Shown: positions 55,598 through 64,000 of the stretch, in pieces | How positions within the stretch are numbered: the first letter of the stretch is position 1 | Layout of the letters: the number at the start of each line of letters is the position of its first letter | Source of the DNA: Agrobacterium leguminum | GTDB lineage: Bacteria; Pseudomonadota; Alphaproteobacteria; Rhizobiales; Rhizobiaceae | Direction of reading: 5' to 3' | DNA: 64,000 bases | NCBI RefSeq assembly: GCF_015704895.1 | Contig: NZ_JADQWB010000006.1 | Coordinates: forward strand, 248,001-312,000 | The notes under the pieces: generated by a model | Database searches by the model: none | What the model saw: only the letters and a program-made list of their open reading frames with translations | Told to the model about the DNA's origin: nothing | Position numbers and translations under genes: made by a program

Positions 55598-57445
55598 TCA
55601 GCCCTTCGTCGGCTTCGGCCCGCGCTTTTCGAAGGGCTTGTCCTTCTTGCCCTCGTATTTCGGCTTGTCGCCAAAGGGCTTTTTCTTCTTCCAGGGCTTG
55701 TCGTCACCCTTGCGGTCGTCGCGGGGGCCGCTTGCATTGTCCGACTTGCTGAATTTCCGCTGCGCCTTTGCCGGGCGCGTGTCTTCGCGGAAACCGCCGG
55801 TCATTTCCGGCTTGCCTTCCAGCGCCTTCAGACGGATGCCCTTTTCGAGCGTCATGTCCTTGCCGATGGCGGAGGTGAAACGGTCAACGGCATCGGCCGC
55901 CAGTTCCACGAAGGTCTCCGTCTGCTGCATGCGGATCGCGCCGATATCCTGGCGGGTGATCTTGCCGAAACGGCAGAGCATGGGGATCAGCCAGCGCGGT
56001 TCGGCGCTCTGCTTGCGGCCGACGGACAACGAAAACCAGGCGCTGTCGGCGAAATCGGAACGCTCACGGCGCGGCGCATTGTTCTCGACCGTCTCGAAGC
56101 TGTCGCGGCGCGGCTTGCGATTGTTGTCCAGCGAGACTTCGGCGATGTCCTCCGGCGCGGAACGTCCGGCGTGGTAAAGGCGCACGAAAGCGGCGGCGAC
56201 CTTTTCCGCGCCATGCTGTTCGAGCAGCCTGGTGACGAAATCGCGCTCGTCCTCGGCCACAGCCTCGGTCAGCGACGGGTCGGCCAGAAGCCGGGCGCCA
56301 TCGCGCTCGACGATCTCTTCGGCCGAAGGCGGGCGAACCCATGCCGGGCTTACCTTGGCGCCTTCCAGCAGGCGCTCTGCCTTGCGGCGCTGGTTGATCG
56401 GCACCACGATGGCGCTGACGCCCTTCTGTCCGGCGCGGCCGGTGCGGCCGGAGCGGTGCAGAAGCGTTTCGGAATTGGTCGGCAGGTCGGCATGGATGAC
56501 GAGTTCGAGGCCCGGCAGGTCGATGCCGCGGGCGGCAACGTCGGTCGCCACGCAGACGCGGGCGCGACCGTCGCGCATGGCCTGCAGCGCATGGGTGCGC
56601 TCGTTCTGGGTCAGTTCGCCGGAAAGGGCCACGACGGCAAAGCCGCGATTGTTGAGCCGTGCCGTCAGATGGTTCACCGCCGCACGGGTGGAGCAGAAGA
56701 CGATGGCGTTGCGGGCTTCATAAAAGCGCAGCGCATTGATGATGGCGTTCTCGCGGTCGGCCGGCGTCACCAGCATGGCGCGATATTCGATATCCACATG
56801 CTGCTTCTGTTCGGAAGCGGTGGCGATGCGCACGGCGTTCTTCTGGTAGCTTTCCGCAAGCTTGGCGATGCTGCGCGGAACGGTGGCCGAGAACATCAGC
56901 GTGCGGCGGGTTTCCGGCGATTCTTCCAGAATGAATTCCAGATCTTCACGGAAACCGAGATCGAGCATTTCGTCGGCTTCATCCAGCACCACGGCGCGGA
57001 TGGACGACAGATCGAGCGCGCCACGCTTGATGTGGTCGCAAAGACGCCCGGGTGTGCCGACGACGATGTGAGCGCCGCGTTCAAGCGCACGGCGCTCGTT
57101 GCGCACATCCATGCCGCCGACGCAGGAGGCAATCGAGACACCGGCGAATTCATAGAGCCACTCCAGCTCGCGCTTGACCTGCATGGCCAGTTCGCGGGTC
57201 GGCGCGATGGCGAGCGCCAGCGGTGCGGAAGCCTGACCGAAGCGGCCATTTTCCGGCAGCAGCGTCGGCGCCAGTGCAATGCCGAAGGCAACGGTCTTGC
57301 CGGAACCGGTCTGTGCGGAAACCAGCGCATCCTTGTCGGCCAGTTCGGGTGCAAGCATCGCCTGCTGCACGGGGGTCAAATCTTTATAGCCGCGTTTTTC
57401 CAACGCCTGCGCGATCGCCGGGGCGATACCCTGGGTGTCTGTCAT
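55598..57445 (-). CDS. DEAD-box ATP-dependent RNA helicase
   Basis: RNA helicase of 615 aa. The Q motif region is GYKDLTPVQQAML, motif I AQTGSGKT is near residue 40, Ia PTRELAMQV near 82, II LDEADEML near 155, III SATVP near 190 and VI HRSGRTGRAG near 331. A DbpA-like RNA-binding segment and a very basic Lys/Gly tail (KPWKKKKPFGDKPKYEGKKD) end the protein. Such CsdA/DeaD-type enzymes unwind RNA during cold growth and ribosome assembly. Single gene with a long upstream region. Confidence 0.93.
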   Translation of the reverse strand: MTDTQGIAPAIAQALEKRGYKDLTPVQQAMLAPELADKDALVSAQTGSGKTVAFGIALAPTLLPENGRFGQASAPLALAIAPTRELAMQVKRELEWLYEFAGVSIASCVGGMDVRNERRALERGAHIVVGTPGRLCDHIKRGALDLSSIRAVVLDEADEMLDLGFREDLEFILEESPETRRTLMFSATVPRSIAKLAESYQKNAVRIATASEQKQHVDIEYRAMLVTPADRENAIINALRFYEARNAIVFCSTRAAVNHLTARLNNRGFAVVALSGELTQNERTHALQAMRDGRARVCVATDVAARGIDLPGLELVIHADLPTNSETLLHRSGRTGRAGQKGVSAIVVPINQRRKAERLLEGAKVSPAWVRPPSAEEIVERDGARLLADPSLTEAVAEDERDFVTRLLEQHGAEKVAAAFVRLYHAGRSAPEDIAEVSLDNNRKPRRDSFETVENNAPRRERSDFADSAWFSLSVGRKQSAEPRWLIPMLCRFGKITRQDIGAIRMQQTETFVELAADAVDRFTSAIGKDMTLEKGIRLKALEGKPEMTGGFREDTRPAKAQRKFSKSDNASGPRDDRKGDDKPWKKKKPFGDKPKYEGKKDKPFEKRGPKPTKG

Positions 57446-57835
57446 CTACCGTCTTTCGGATATGAAGCCGCCCGCATCCGCCCGAAACCAATAGATCCTA
57501 AAGTCTCCGGGGCAGCCGATACAGGCCATTTCGGCCATCTGGCCGGTTGCATTGCCGCGCTCATACTGCGAATGGGCCGGTTTGTACAGTGCACTGCGGT
57601 ACGCTCTTTTGCGGGTGCTTTATCCCGTCGACGTTTTCATCCCGCCATTGTTCCGGAGCGATGCTGCGAAAAAGGCGTACCGCATGGTTCATAAACGGCA
57701 TTGCGTGCCCCCCGCCTTTTCGCTAAGAGACCCGCAACTTGAGGCTCTTTGTCAGGAAGAGCCGACTGGGTTTGTTCTTGTCCGTCCGCTCTTCGAAGGA
57801 GCCGGCGGGAAAATGGGATGGTACTGGTCAAGGCT
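57446..57835. other. Divergent intergenic region (390 bp), no supported gene
   Basis: Gap between the helicase and lysC starts. It must hold both promoters. A roughly 100-codon plus-strand frame overlaps the lysC start but shows no family and has weak coding features. On the minus strand GGAAC-N16-CGTC is close to an EcfG promoter but lacks the GTT core, so I do not call it. I see no firm riboswitch or attenuator. Confidence 0.5.
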
Positions 57836-59113
57836 ATGGCTCGCATTGTCATGAAATTCGGCGGCACGTCCGTCGCGAACCTCGAACGCATTCACAATGT
57901 CGCACGGCATGTGAAACGCGAAGTGGATGCCGGCCATGAAGTGGCCGTGGTCGTTTCCGCCATGTCCGGCAAAACCAATGAGCTGGTGGACTGGGTGCAG
58001 AACGCAGCAAAGGTGGCCGGCGCCAACGCCGCCTCCTTTTTCGATGCGCGCGAATATGACGCGGTCGTCGCATCCGGCGAACAGGTGACATCGGGTCTCC
58101 TGGCGATCACGCTGCAATCCATGGGCATCAATGCGCGCTCCTGGCAGGGCTGGCAGATCCCGATCCGCACCGACAATGCGCATGGCGCCGCCCGCATTCT
58201 CGAAATCGACGGTTCGGATATCATCCATCGCATGGGTGAAGGACAGGTGGCCGTTGTCGCCGGTTTCCAGGGCATCGGCCCGGACAACCGCATCGCGACG
58301 CTCGGACGCGGCGGTTCGGATACGTCCGCCGTTGCGATTGCCGCCGCCGTCAAGGCGGATCGTTGCGACATCTATACCGATGTCGACGGCGTTTATACGA
58401 CCGATCCGCGCATCGAGCCCAAGGCTCGCCGCATGAAGAAGATCGCCTTCGAGGAAATGCTCGAAATGGCGTCTCTCGGCGCGAAGGTTCTGCAGGTTCG
58501 CTCGGTCGAGCTTGCCATGGTACACAAGGTGCGCACCTTCGTTCGCTCCAGTTTCGAGGATCCCGATGCGCCGGGCATGGGCGACCTCATCAACCCGCCC
58601 GGTACTTTGATTTGTGACGAGGATGAAATCGTGGAACAGGAAGTCGTAACCGGCATCGCCTATGCCAAGGATGAAGCACAGATCTCGCTGCGCCGCGTGG
58701 CCGACCGTCCGGGCGTTTCCGCCGCGATCTTCGGGCCGCTCGCCGAAGCGCATATCAACGTCGACATGATCGTGCAGAACATCTCCGAAGACGGTTCGCG
58801 CACCGACATGACCTTCACCGTTCCTTCGGGCGACGTTGCCAAGGCGATCAAGCTTCTGGAAGACAACAAGGCCCAGATCGGCTTCGACGTCGCGCAGAAC
58901 GAGACCGGTCTCGCCAAGGTTTCGGTCATCGGTATCGGCATGCGCAGCCACGCCGGCGTTGCCGCCAGCGCGTTTAAGGCGCTTGCCGAGAAGAACATCA
59001 ACATCAAGGCGATCACCACCTCCGAGATCAAGATTTCGATCCTGATCGACGGCGCCTATGCCGAACTTGCGGTTCGCACTTTGCATTCCGCCTACGGTCT
59101 CGATAAGAGCTAA
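57836..59113 (+). CDS. lysC: Aspartate kinase
   Basis: Cytoplasmic kinase of 425 aa that phosphorylates aspartate, the first step to lysine, threonine, methionine and aspartate semialdehyde. The N-terminal VMKFGGTSVANLERIHNVAR holds the KFGGTS motif. LGRGGSDTSAVAIAAAVKAD is near residues 159-178, and two ACT domains occupy the C-terminal 160 residues (ISLRRVADRPGVSAAIFG and KVSVIGIGMRSHAGVAASAF). I chose ATG 57836 (MARIVMKFGG) because it matches the family start. Its product pool also feeds the polyamine genes nearby. Confidence 0.94.
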   Translation: MARIVMKFGGTSVANLERIHNVARHVKREVDAGHEVAVVVSAMSGKTNELVDWVQNAAKVAGANAASFFDAREYDAVVASGEQVTSGLLAITLQSMGINARSWQGWQIPIRTDNAHGAARILEIDGSDIIHRMGEGQVAVVAGFQGIGPDNRIATLGRGGSDTSAVAIAAAVKADRCDIYTDVDGVYTTDPRIEPKARRMKKIAFEEMLEMASLGAKVLQVRSVELAMVHKVRTFVRSSFEDPDAPGMGDLINPPGTLICDEDEIVEQEVVTGIAYAKDEAQISLRRVADRPGVSAAIFGPLAEAHINVDMIVQNISEDGSRTDMTFTVPSGDVAKAIKLLEDNKAQIGFDVAQNETGLAKVSVIGIGMRSHAGVAASAFKALAEKNINIKAITTSEIKISILIDGAYAELAVRTLHSAYGLDKS

Positions 59114-59119
59114 GCCGAG

Positions 59120-59206
59120 ACATCGGTTCCCGATGCTCCGATTCTTCGGAGTTGCGTTCTTCCGATGTGGCGTTTCATGAAAGCGTGTCCCTTGCGGGAC
59201 GCGCTT
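59120..59206 (+). other. Folded intergenic segment between lysC and ptsP
   Basis: Outer stem ACATCGG (59120-59126) with CCGATGT (59162-59168) encloses an inner hairpin CTCCGA-TTCT-TCGGAG (59136-59151). A third hairpin (59181-59206, AAGCGTGTCCC with GGGACGCGCTT, one wobble pair) follows. It could be the lysC transcript end or the ptsP leader. No clear T-run. Confidence 0.35.
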
Positions 59207-59287
59207 CTCGCGCTATAAATTTTTAAATGACCTTTTGATTCTCGAATATTATGACATTCGGATCGGAAGTGTCGGGGAGCAAACGCG

Positions 59288-61555
59288 ATGAGAGACCTTT
59301 CCGCAGGTCCGCGCGTCCTGCTCAAGCGGCTGCGCGAAATGATGGCGGAGCACCTTGAACCGCAGGACCGTCTGGACCAGATCGTCCGTCAGATTGCCAG
59401 CAACATGGTGGCGGAGGTTTGCTCGGTCTATGTGCTGCGCTCCGACAGCGTGCTCGAGCTTTACGCGACCGAAGGTCTGAACAAGGATGCCGTGCATCTT
59501 GCCCAGCTGAAAATGGGGCAGGGTCTTGTCGGCACCATCGCCGCTTCCGCCCAACCGCTCAATCTTTCCGATGCGCAGGCGCATCCCGCTTTCCGCTATC
59601 TTCCTGAAACCGGTGAGGAAATTTATCATTCCTTCCTCGGCGTGCCGATTTTGCGTTCCGGTCGCACTCTTGGCGTTCTTGTGGTCCAGAACAAGGCCAG
59701 CCGAACATACCGGGAGGATGAAGTGGAAGCGCTTGAGACAACCGCGATGCTCATTGCCGAAATAGTGGCGAGCGGCGAGTTGAAGAAGATCACCCGCCCC
59801 GGGGTGGAGCTGGATCTGACGCGCGCCGTTTCCATCGATGGCGACGGCTATGGCGAAGGCATCGGTCTTGGCCATGTCGTGTTGCACGATCCGCGCATCG
59901 TCGTCACCAATCTGCTCAATGAAGATGCCGATACGGAAATCCGGCGTCTTGCCGATGCCATCGGTTCGCTGCGTCTCTCCATCGACGATATGCTGCAGCG
60001 TCGCGATGTGCCGACCGAGGGTGAGCACCGCGAGGTTCTGGAAACCTACCGCATGTTCGCCCACGATCAGGGCTGGGTGCGACGCATGGAAGAGGCGATC
60101 CGCAACGGCCTGACGGCGGAAGCGGCGGTCGAGAAGGTGCAGAGCGACACCAAGGCGCGCATGATGCGCCTGACCGATCCCTATCTGCGCGAGCGCATGC
60201 ATGATTTCGACGATCTCGCCAACCGGCTACTGCGGCAGTTGATCGGTTTTGGCGGTCGTGGTCCGGAGCAGGATTTCCCGCTCGACGCCATCGTGCTGGC
60301 GCGCGCCATGGGTGCTGCCGAACTGCTCGATTACCCGCGTGAAAAACTGCGTGGTCTGGTGCTCGAAGACGGTGCGGTGACGAGCCATGTCGTCATCGTC
60401 GCGCGCGCCATGGGCATTCCGATCATAGGGCAGGCGACCGGTATCGTCGCTCTGGCGGAAAACAACGATCCCATCATTATCGATGGCGATGACGGTCAGG
60501 TGCATTTGCGCCCGATGTCGGATTTGCAGCGTGCCTATGAAGAAAAGGTGCGCCTGCGCGCCAAGCGGCAGGAGCAGTTCCGAGCGCTGCGCAACGTCGA
60601 GCCGATCACCAAGGATGGCCAGAAGGTCAATCTGAAGATGAATGCGGGCCTTTTGGTGGACTTGCCGCAGCTTGACGAATCCGGCGCCGACGGCATTGGC
60701 CTGTTCCGCACCGAGCTGCAATTCATGATCGCCTCCAACATGCCGAAGGGCGAGGAGCAGGAGGCGTTCTACCGCTCCGTTCTGCGGCAGGCGAAGGGCA
60801 AGAGCGTCACCTTCCGCACGCTCGATATCGGCGGCGACAAGGTCGTTTCCTATATGCGCGGTCAGGAAGAGGAAAACCCGGCGCTGGGCTGGCGGGCGAT
60901 CCGCCTGTCGCTCGACCGGCCGGGCCTGATGCGCACGCAGATGCGCGCGCTGCTCCGTGCCGCCTCGGGCGCCGAGCTGCGCATGATGCTGCCGATGGTA
61001 ACGGAAGTGTCGGAAATCCGCGCCGCGCGTGATCTTCTGCAGAAGGAAGTGCAGCATCTTTCGAAATTCAGCCACGCGCTGCCGAAAAAGCTGCAATTCG
61101 GCGCCATGCTGGAAGTGCCATCGCTGATGTGGCAGCTCGATGAGCTGATGCAGGAGGTGGATTTCGTCTCCGTCGGTTCGAACGACCTGTTCCAGTTCTC
61201 GATGGCGGTGGATCGCGGGAATGCGCGTGTTTCGGATCGTTTCGACAATCTCGGCAAGCCGTTCCTGCGCATTCTGCGCGATATTGTCCGCGCCGGCGAA
61301 AGGCACCACACGTCGGTTACGCTGTGCGGCGAAATGGCGGGCAAGCCGCTTTCGGCCATGGCGTTGATCGGCCTCGGCTTCCGTTCTGTTTCCATGTCGC
61401 CGACGGCCATCGGGCCGGTCAAGGCCATGCTGCTCGGGCTCGATGCCGCGCGCCTGGCCGAAGAGCTGAACGCGGCGCTGGACGACCATAATTCGCTGGA
61501 AAGCGCGCGCGAGGTGTTATTACGCTTTGCCGCGACGCATTCCATTCCCGTTTAG
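59288..61555 (+). CDS. ptsP: Phosphoenolpyruvate-protein phosphotransferase PtsP (nitrogen PTS enzyme I)
   Basis: Protein of 755 aa. An N-terminal GAF sensor domain (about residues 20-160; VAEVCSVYVLRSDSVLELYA) is followed by PEP-utilising enzyme domains. The phosphorylated His is in LEDGAVTSHVVIVARAMGIP (about 359-378), GIGLFRTELQFM is near 470, and the PEP-binding VSVGSNDLFQFSMAVDRGNA is near 630. It phosphorylates NPr and thereby the nitrogen-related PTS. GGGGAG seven bases upstream supports the start. Its stop codon lies inside an RPE-like repeat. Confidence 0.95.
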   Translation: MRDLSAGPRVLLKRLREMMAEHLEPQDRLDQIVRQIASNMVAEVCSVYVLRSDSVLELYATEGLNKDAVHLAQLKMGQGLVGTIAASAQPLNLSDAQAHPAFRYLPETGEEIYHSFLGVPILRSGRTLGVLVVQNKASRTYREDEVEALETTAMLIAEIVASGELKKITRPGVELDLTRAVSIDGDGYGEGIGLGHVVLHDPRIVVTNLLNEDADTEIRRLADAIGSLRLSIDDMLQRRDVPTEGEHREVLETYRMFAHDQGWVRRMEEAIRNGLTAEAAVEKVQSDTKARMMRLTDPYLRERMHDFDDLANRLLRQLIGFGGRGPEQDFPLDAIVLARAMGAAELLDYPREKLRGLVLEDGAVTSHVVIVARAMGIPIIGQATGIVALAENNDPIIIDGDDGQVHLRPMSDLQRAYEEKVRLRAKRQEQFRALRNVEPITKDGQKVNLKMNAGLLVDLPQLDESGADGIGLFRTELQFMIASNMPKGEEQEAFYRSVLRQAKGKSVTFRTLDIGGDKVVSYMRGQEEENPALGWRAIRLSLDRPGLMRTQMRALLRAASGAELRMMLPMVTEVSEIRAARDLLQKEVQHLSKFSHALPKKLQFGAMLEVPSLMWQLDELMQEVDFVSVGSNDLFQFSMAVDRGNARVSDRFDNLGKPFLRILRDIVRAGERHHTSVTLCGEMAGKPLSAMALIGLGFRSVSMSPTAIGPVKAMLLGLDAARLAEELNAALDDHNSLESAREVLLRFAATHSIPV

Positions 61556-61606
61556 AGCATTTCCAGGAAAAGTGGACCCCGGTTTTCCGTCCGGAAACGC
61601 TCTAAA
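61551..61606. repeat. RPE-like palindromic repeat, copy A
   Basis: TTTAGAGC at the left end pairs with GCTCTAAA at the right end, with an inner GGAAAA/TTTTCC pair and a CCGGTTTTCC core. The same core (AGGAAAA, then CGGTTTTCCG, then CCGGAA) recurs at 63882-63929. The left arm overlaps the ptsP stop codon, and the element may act as the operon's transcription-end or RNA-stability structure. Confidence 0.75.
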
Positions 61607-61633
61607 AGACCTGTTTCATTATTGGAGTGACTG

Positions 61634-62713
61634 GTGGCGAAGCTTCCCGTCGAAAAAATGCGCGAGTTGGAAAGGCGTTTCGGTGAGATCGAAGCGCGTA
61701 TGTCGGCCGGGCCTGCTGCGGATGTCTATGTGAAGCTGGCGTCGGAATATTCCGAACTCGAGCCGGTGGTGAAGAAAATCCGCGACTACGAGAAGGCGGT
61801 TTCCGAGGCCGCCGATCTGGAGGCGCTGCTGGCCGACAAGTCGACCGACAAGGATATGCGCGACCTGGCGGAAATGGAGCTGCCGGATGTCGAGGTCCGC
61901 ATCGGCGAGCTTGAAAAGGACATGCAGGTTCTGCTGCTGCCGAAGGATGCGGCGGACGAAAAAAGCGCGATTCTCGAAATTCGCGCAGGCACCGGCGGCT
62001 CCGAGGCCGCGCTCTTCGCCGGCGATCTGTTCCGCATGTATGAACGTTTCGCCTCGACCAAGGGCTGGAAGGTGGAAGTGCTTTCCGCAAGCGAGGGCGA
62101 AGCGGGCGGTTACAAGGAAATCATCGCGACGATCAGCGGGCGCGGGGTATTTTCCAAGCTGAAATTCGAATCCGGCGTGCACCGGGTGCAGCGCGTGCCG
62201 GAAACGGAAGCGAGCGGCCGCATCCACACGTCTGCTGCCACCGTTGCTGTGCTGCCGGAAGCGGAAGATATCGATATCGAAATCCGCCCGGAAGACATTC
62301 GCATCGACACGATGCGTGCTTCGGGTGCGGGCGGCCAGCACGTCAACACCACCGACTCCGCCGTTCGTATCACCCATCTGCCGACGGGCCTGATCGTTAC
62401 CAGCTCGGAGAAATCGCAGCACCAGAACCGCGCCAAGGCCATGCAGGTTCTGCGCTCGCGCCTTTACGACATCGAGCGCCAGAAAGTGGATAGCGAACGT
62501 TCGGCCGACCGCAAGAGCCAGGTTGGTTCCGGCGACCGTTCCGAGCGCATCCGCACCTATAATTTTCCGCAGGGCCGCGTTACCGATCACCGCATCAACC
62601 TCACGCTCTACAAGCTGGACCGGATGATCGAAGGCGAGATCGATGAACTTGTGGATGCGCTGATCGCCGACTATCAGGCGGGGCAGCTTGCACAGCTCGG
62701 CGAACAGCTTTGA
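61634..62713 (+). CDS. prfA: Peptide chain release factor 1
   Basis: Release factor of 359 aa for UAA and UAG. The domain order is coiled N-terminus ([20 protein letters not shown]), PCRF domain and the peptidyl-hydrolysis loop with GGQ in [20 protein letters not shown] (about 232-251). The codon-recognition region is near 180-200. The start is GTG at 61634 with GGAG six bases upstream. Its stop overlaps the TTG start of prmC, the enzyme that methylates the GGQ glutamine, so the two are made together. Confidence 0.95.
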   Translation: MAKLPVEKMRELERRFGEIEARMSAGPAADVYVKLASEYSELEPVVKKIRDYEKAVSEAADLEALLADKSTDKDMRDLAEMELPDVEVRIGELEKDMQVLLLPKDAADEKSAILEIRAGTGGSEAALFAGDLFRMYERFASTKGWKVEVLSASEGEAGGYKEIIATISGRGVFSKLKFESGVHRVQRVPETEASGRIHTSAATVAVLPEAEDIDIEIRPEDIRIDTMRASGAGGQHVNTTDSAVRITHLPTGLIVTSSEKSQHQNRAKAMQVLRSRLYDIERQKVDSERSADRKSQVGSGDRSERIRTYNFPQGRVTDHRINLTLYKLDRMIEGEIDELVDALIADYQAGQLAQLGEQL

Positions 62714-63579
62714 GCACGGCCGCTGAAGCGAGTGTTGCGAACGCGCTTGCCGCAGCCCGCAAAAGGCTGCAGGCGGCGGGGATCGCCGATCCGCTTCTCG
62801 ATGCGCGGCTTTTGATTGCGGAGGTTGTCGGTTTTTCATTGACCGATTTCGTGATGAAGCCTGATCGTGCCGTTACGCCGGAAGAAAGCGCCCGTATTGC
62901 GGCCATGATCGAAAGACGGGCGAATGGCGAACCCGTTCATCGTATTCTCGGCCACCGGGAATTTCATGGCCTTGACCTTCTTTTGTCGAAGGAGACGCTC
63001 GAACCCCGGCCGGATACGGAAGTTCTTGTCGATACCCTGTTGCCGGCGCTGAAAAAAGCCGTTTCCGCCAAGGGTGGCGCCCGCATTCTGGATATGGGCA
63101 CGGGCACGGGGGCGATCTGTCTGGCGCTGTTGAAGGAATGTCCCGAAGCAACCGGCATCGGCAGCGATATTTCCGCCGATGCGCTGGAAACGGCGGCCCG
63201 GAATGCGGCCCGAAACGATCTCGGCGCGCGCTTCGACGCCATCCGCAGCGACTGGTTTGAAAAAATCTCTGGCCGCTTTGACATAATTGTGTCGAATCCG
63301 CCTTATATAAGGACTGATATCGTCGCAACGCTTGACCAGGAGGTTCGTATCCACGACCCGATGGCGGCGCTGGATGGAGGTCAGGACGGCCTTGCACCGT
63401 ACCGCCTCATCGCTGCCGATGCAGGCCGCTTTCTTGTGGAAAACGGGATTGTCGGTGTGGAGATCGGTTTCGATCAAAGGCTTGATGTTTCCGCTATATT
63501 TGCTTCCTACGGCTTCTCTCTTCTGGACGCCGTGAAGGATTATGGCGGTAACGACAGAGTTTTGACCTTCCGGAGATAG
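62710..63579 (+). CDS. prmC: Peptide chain release factor N5-glutamine methyltransferase
   Basis: Methyltransferase of 289 aa modifying the glutamine of the GGQ motif in release factors. An N-terminal helical domain is followed by the SAM site [17 protein letters not shown] (about residues 121-137) and the catalytic SNPPYIRTD (about 196-204). The start is TTG at 62710, overlapping the prfA stop. The downstream gap holds a folded RNA candidate. Confidence 0.94.
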   Translation: MSTAAEASVANALAAARKRLQAAGIADPLLDARLLIAEVVGFSLTDFVMKPDRAVTPEESARIAAMIERRANGEPVHRILGHREFHGLDLLLSKETLEPRPDTEVLVDTLLPALKKAVSAKGGARILDMGTGTGAICLALLKECPEATGIGSDISADALETAARNAARNDLGARFDAIRSDWFEKISGRFDIIVSNPPYIRTDIVATLDQEVRIHDPMAALDGGQDGLAPYRLIAADAGRFLVENGIVGVEIGFDQRLDVSAIFASYGFSLLDAVKDYGGNDRVLTFRR

Positions 63580-63673
63580 TTGTTCGCGATATGTCTGCGG
63601 ATTTTTTGCAAGGATATTTTGCACAGCAAAAGAAAAGGCTTGGATTTCCGCGGGAAGCGGGATAGTTTGCGGC

Positions 63674-63778
63674 CACATGCCGGGTGGCTGAGGACGAACA
63701 CAGATTCGTCAGGGTATGGGTCAGTCCCGAAGCGGGTTCTTTAAAGAGCCCTGAAAGGCTGGGCGTTTCCGGCATGTG
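63674..63778 (+). ncRNA. Candidate structured small RNA (about 105 nt)
   Basis: A 10-bp closing stem (CACATGCCGG at 63674-63683 with CCGGCATGTG at 63769-63778) encloses hairpin 1 (GACGAA-CACAGA-TTCGTC, 63693-63710) and hairpin 2 (GGGTTC-TTTAAA-GAGCCC, 63734-63751, one wobble pair). A possible promoter (CTTGGA, 17 nt, ATAGTT) ends just upstream. No T-run follows. Rhizobial alpha-r sRNAs lie in such gaps; I cannot assign a family. Confidence 0.5.
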
Positions 63779-63881
63779 AATCAGTAAACTTTGTTCGCAG
63801 GCGGCTCGGTGCAGCATTTGCGCAGCCGGTCGTCATACGCGAGGTCTTGCCTTGGGGTTATCTTCGGCAAGGCGCGTGATG

Positions 63882-63929
63882 GAGCAATTTCAGGAAAAAT
63901 TTCCAGCGGTTTTCCGCCCGGAATTGCAT
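63882..63929. repeat. RPE-like palindromic repeat, copy B
   Basis: GCAATTTC on the left and GAATTGC on the right form an imperfect palindrome around AGGAAAA and CGGTTTTCCG, the same core as 61551-61606. It lies in the gap before the DUF4167-type gene. Confidence 0.75.
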
Positions 63930-63975
63930 GAAAACAACCAGATTGTCAGCAAAACAGAATTCAGGTGAGCAATTG

Positions 63976-64000
63976 ATGAGGCCAGGACAGCAAAACAAGC
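63976..64000 (+). CDS. Start of a DUF4167-type gene (cut by window end)
   Basis: ATG at 63976 opens MRPGQQNK, the conserved N-terminus of the DUF4167 proteins that follow prmC in Rhizobiaceae (short proteins with Asn/Arg-rich stretches that are likely nucleic-acid binding). Only eight codons are visible. AGGTGAGC upstream is a plausible ribosome-binding site. The call rests on the start peptide and the position. Confidence 0.6.

Noticed and set aside
57626..57650. GGAAC-N16-CGTC on the minus strand as an EcfG promoter of the DEAD-box helicase
   Set aside because: The last T of the GTT core is absent and the leader would be about 170 nt; too weak to call.
63674..63778. SRP RNA, tmRNA or RNase P RNA identity for the folded region after prmC
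   Set aside because: The hallmark motifs (SRP GGAAGGNAGCA-type loop, RNase P GAGGAAAGTCC, tmRNA acceptor and T-arm) are not present.

Overview
The window is a gene-dense, roughly 60% GC piece of an alphaproteobacterial genome, almost certainly from Rhizobiaceae and most likely Agrobacterium. The basis is gene content: a PhyR-NepR-EcfG general stress response locus, the carboxynorspermidine route to spermidine next to lysC-ptsP-prfA-prmC, a PutA lacking the N-terminal repressor domain beside a divergent Lrp-type putR, RIME-like and RPE-like intergenic repeats, and many ABC uptake systems. I see no tRNA, rRNA, insertion sequence, prophage or CRISPR array.

Layout. 1-5.2 kb: oligopeptide/dipeptide-type ABC transporter operon (the binding-protein gene runs in from the left). 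5.3-8.9 kb: a sugar-acid locus with a mannitol/fructuronate-type dehydrogenase and a GntR/FCD regulator on the minus strand, divergent from an enolase-superfamily acid-sugar dehydratase. 9-11 kb: luciferase-like monooxygenase and a LysR regulator. 11.3-22.4 kb: a five-gene branched-chain-type ABC transporter followed without a clear break by a GMC oxidoreductase, a 3-hydroxyisobutyrate dehydrogenase homologue, acetoacetyl-CoA synthetase and 3-hydroxybutyrate dehydrogenase, then an AraC-type regulator; this looks like one uptake-plus-catabolism unit ending in acetoacetyl-CoA. 22.5-25.6 kb: small ORFs and membrane-bound PQQ glucose dehydrogenase. 25.6-30.1 kb: a DUF892 ferritin-like gene divergent from an operon of N-formylglutamate amidohydrolase homologue, QEGLA/DUF1704 putative metallopeptidase and glutathione-synthetase-like ATP-grasp ligase. 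30.1-32.5 kb: UDP-glucuronate 4-epimerase and UDP-glucose dehydrogenase. 32.9-40.4 kb: EamA exporter, glutathionyl-hydroquinone reductase homologue, LysR regulator, ALDH7-type aldehyde dehydrogenase and an ssuACB-type ABC transporter. 40.4-44.7 kb: putA/putR. 45-50.6 kb: ecfG, nepR, phyR, two HWE-family kinases and a PRC-barrel protein. 50.7-52.6 kb: galE and two small envelope/stress proteins (DUF883 and a holin-like membrane protein). 52.9-64 kb: nspC and its dehydrogenase partner, a DEAD-box helicase, lysC, ptsP, prfA, prmC and the first codons of a DUF4167-type gene.

The main theme I could read directly is a local stress regulon. Matches to the EcfG promoter pattern (GGAAC, 16-17 nt, GTT core preferably CGTT) lie upstream of phyR, the PRC-barrel gene and the DUF883 operon. 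A facing pair lies in the 188-bp gap between the DUF892 gene and the amidohydrolase-QEGLA-ATP-grasp operon. The last operon has no established pathway that I know of. Its combination of an ATP-grasp ligase, a DUF1704 protein with an HExxxH motif and an amidohydrolase suggests an amide-bond making and breaking system, and it is my best candidate for an undescribed system here. Other structural findings are three RIME-like elements, all in convergent gaps and with paired (covarying) changes, a folded RNA candidate after prmC, a perfect 22-bp A/T palindrome in the GntR control region, and a rare-codon patch inside a permease gene.
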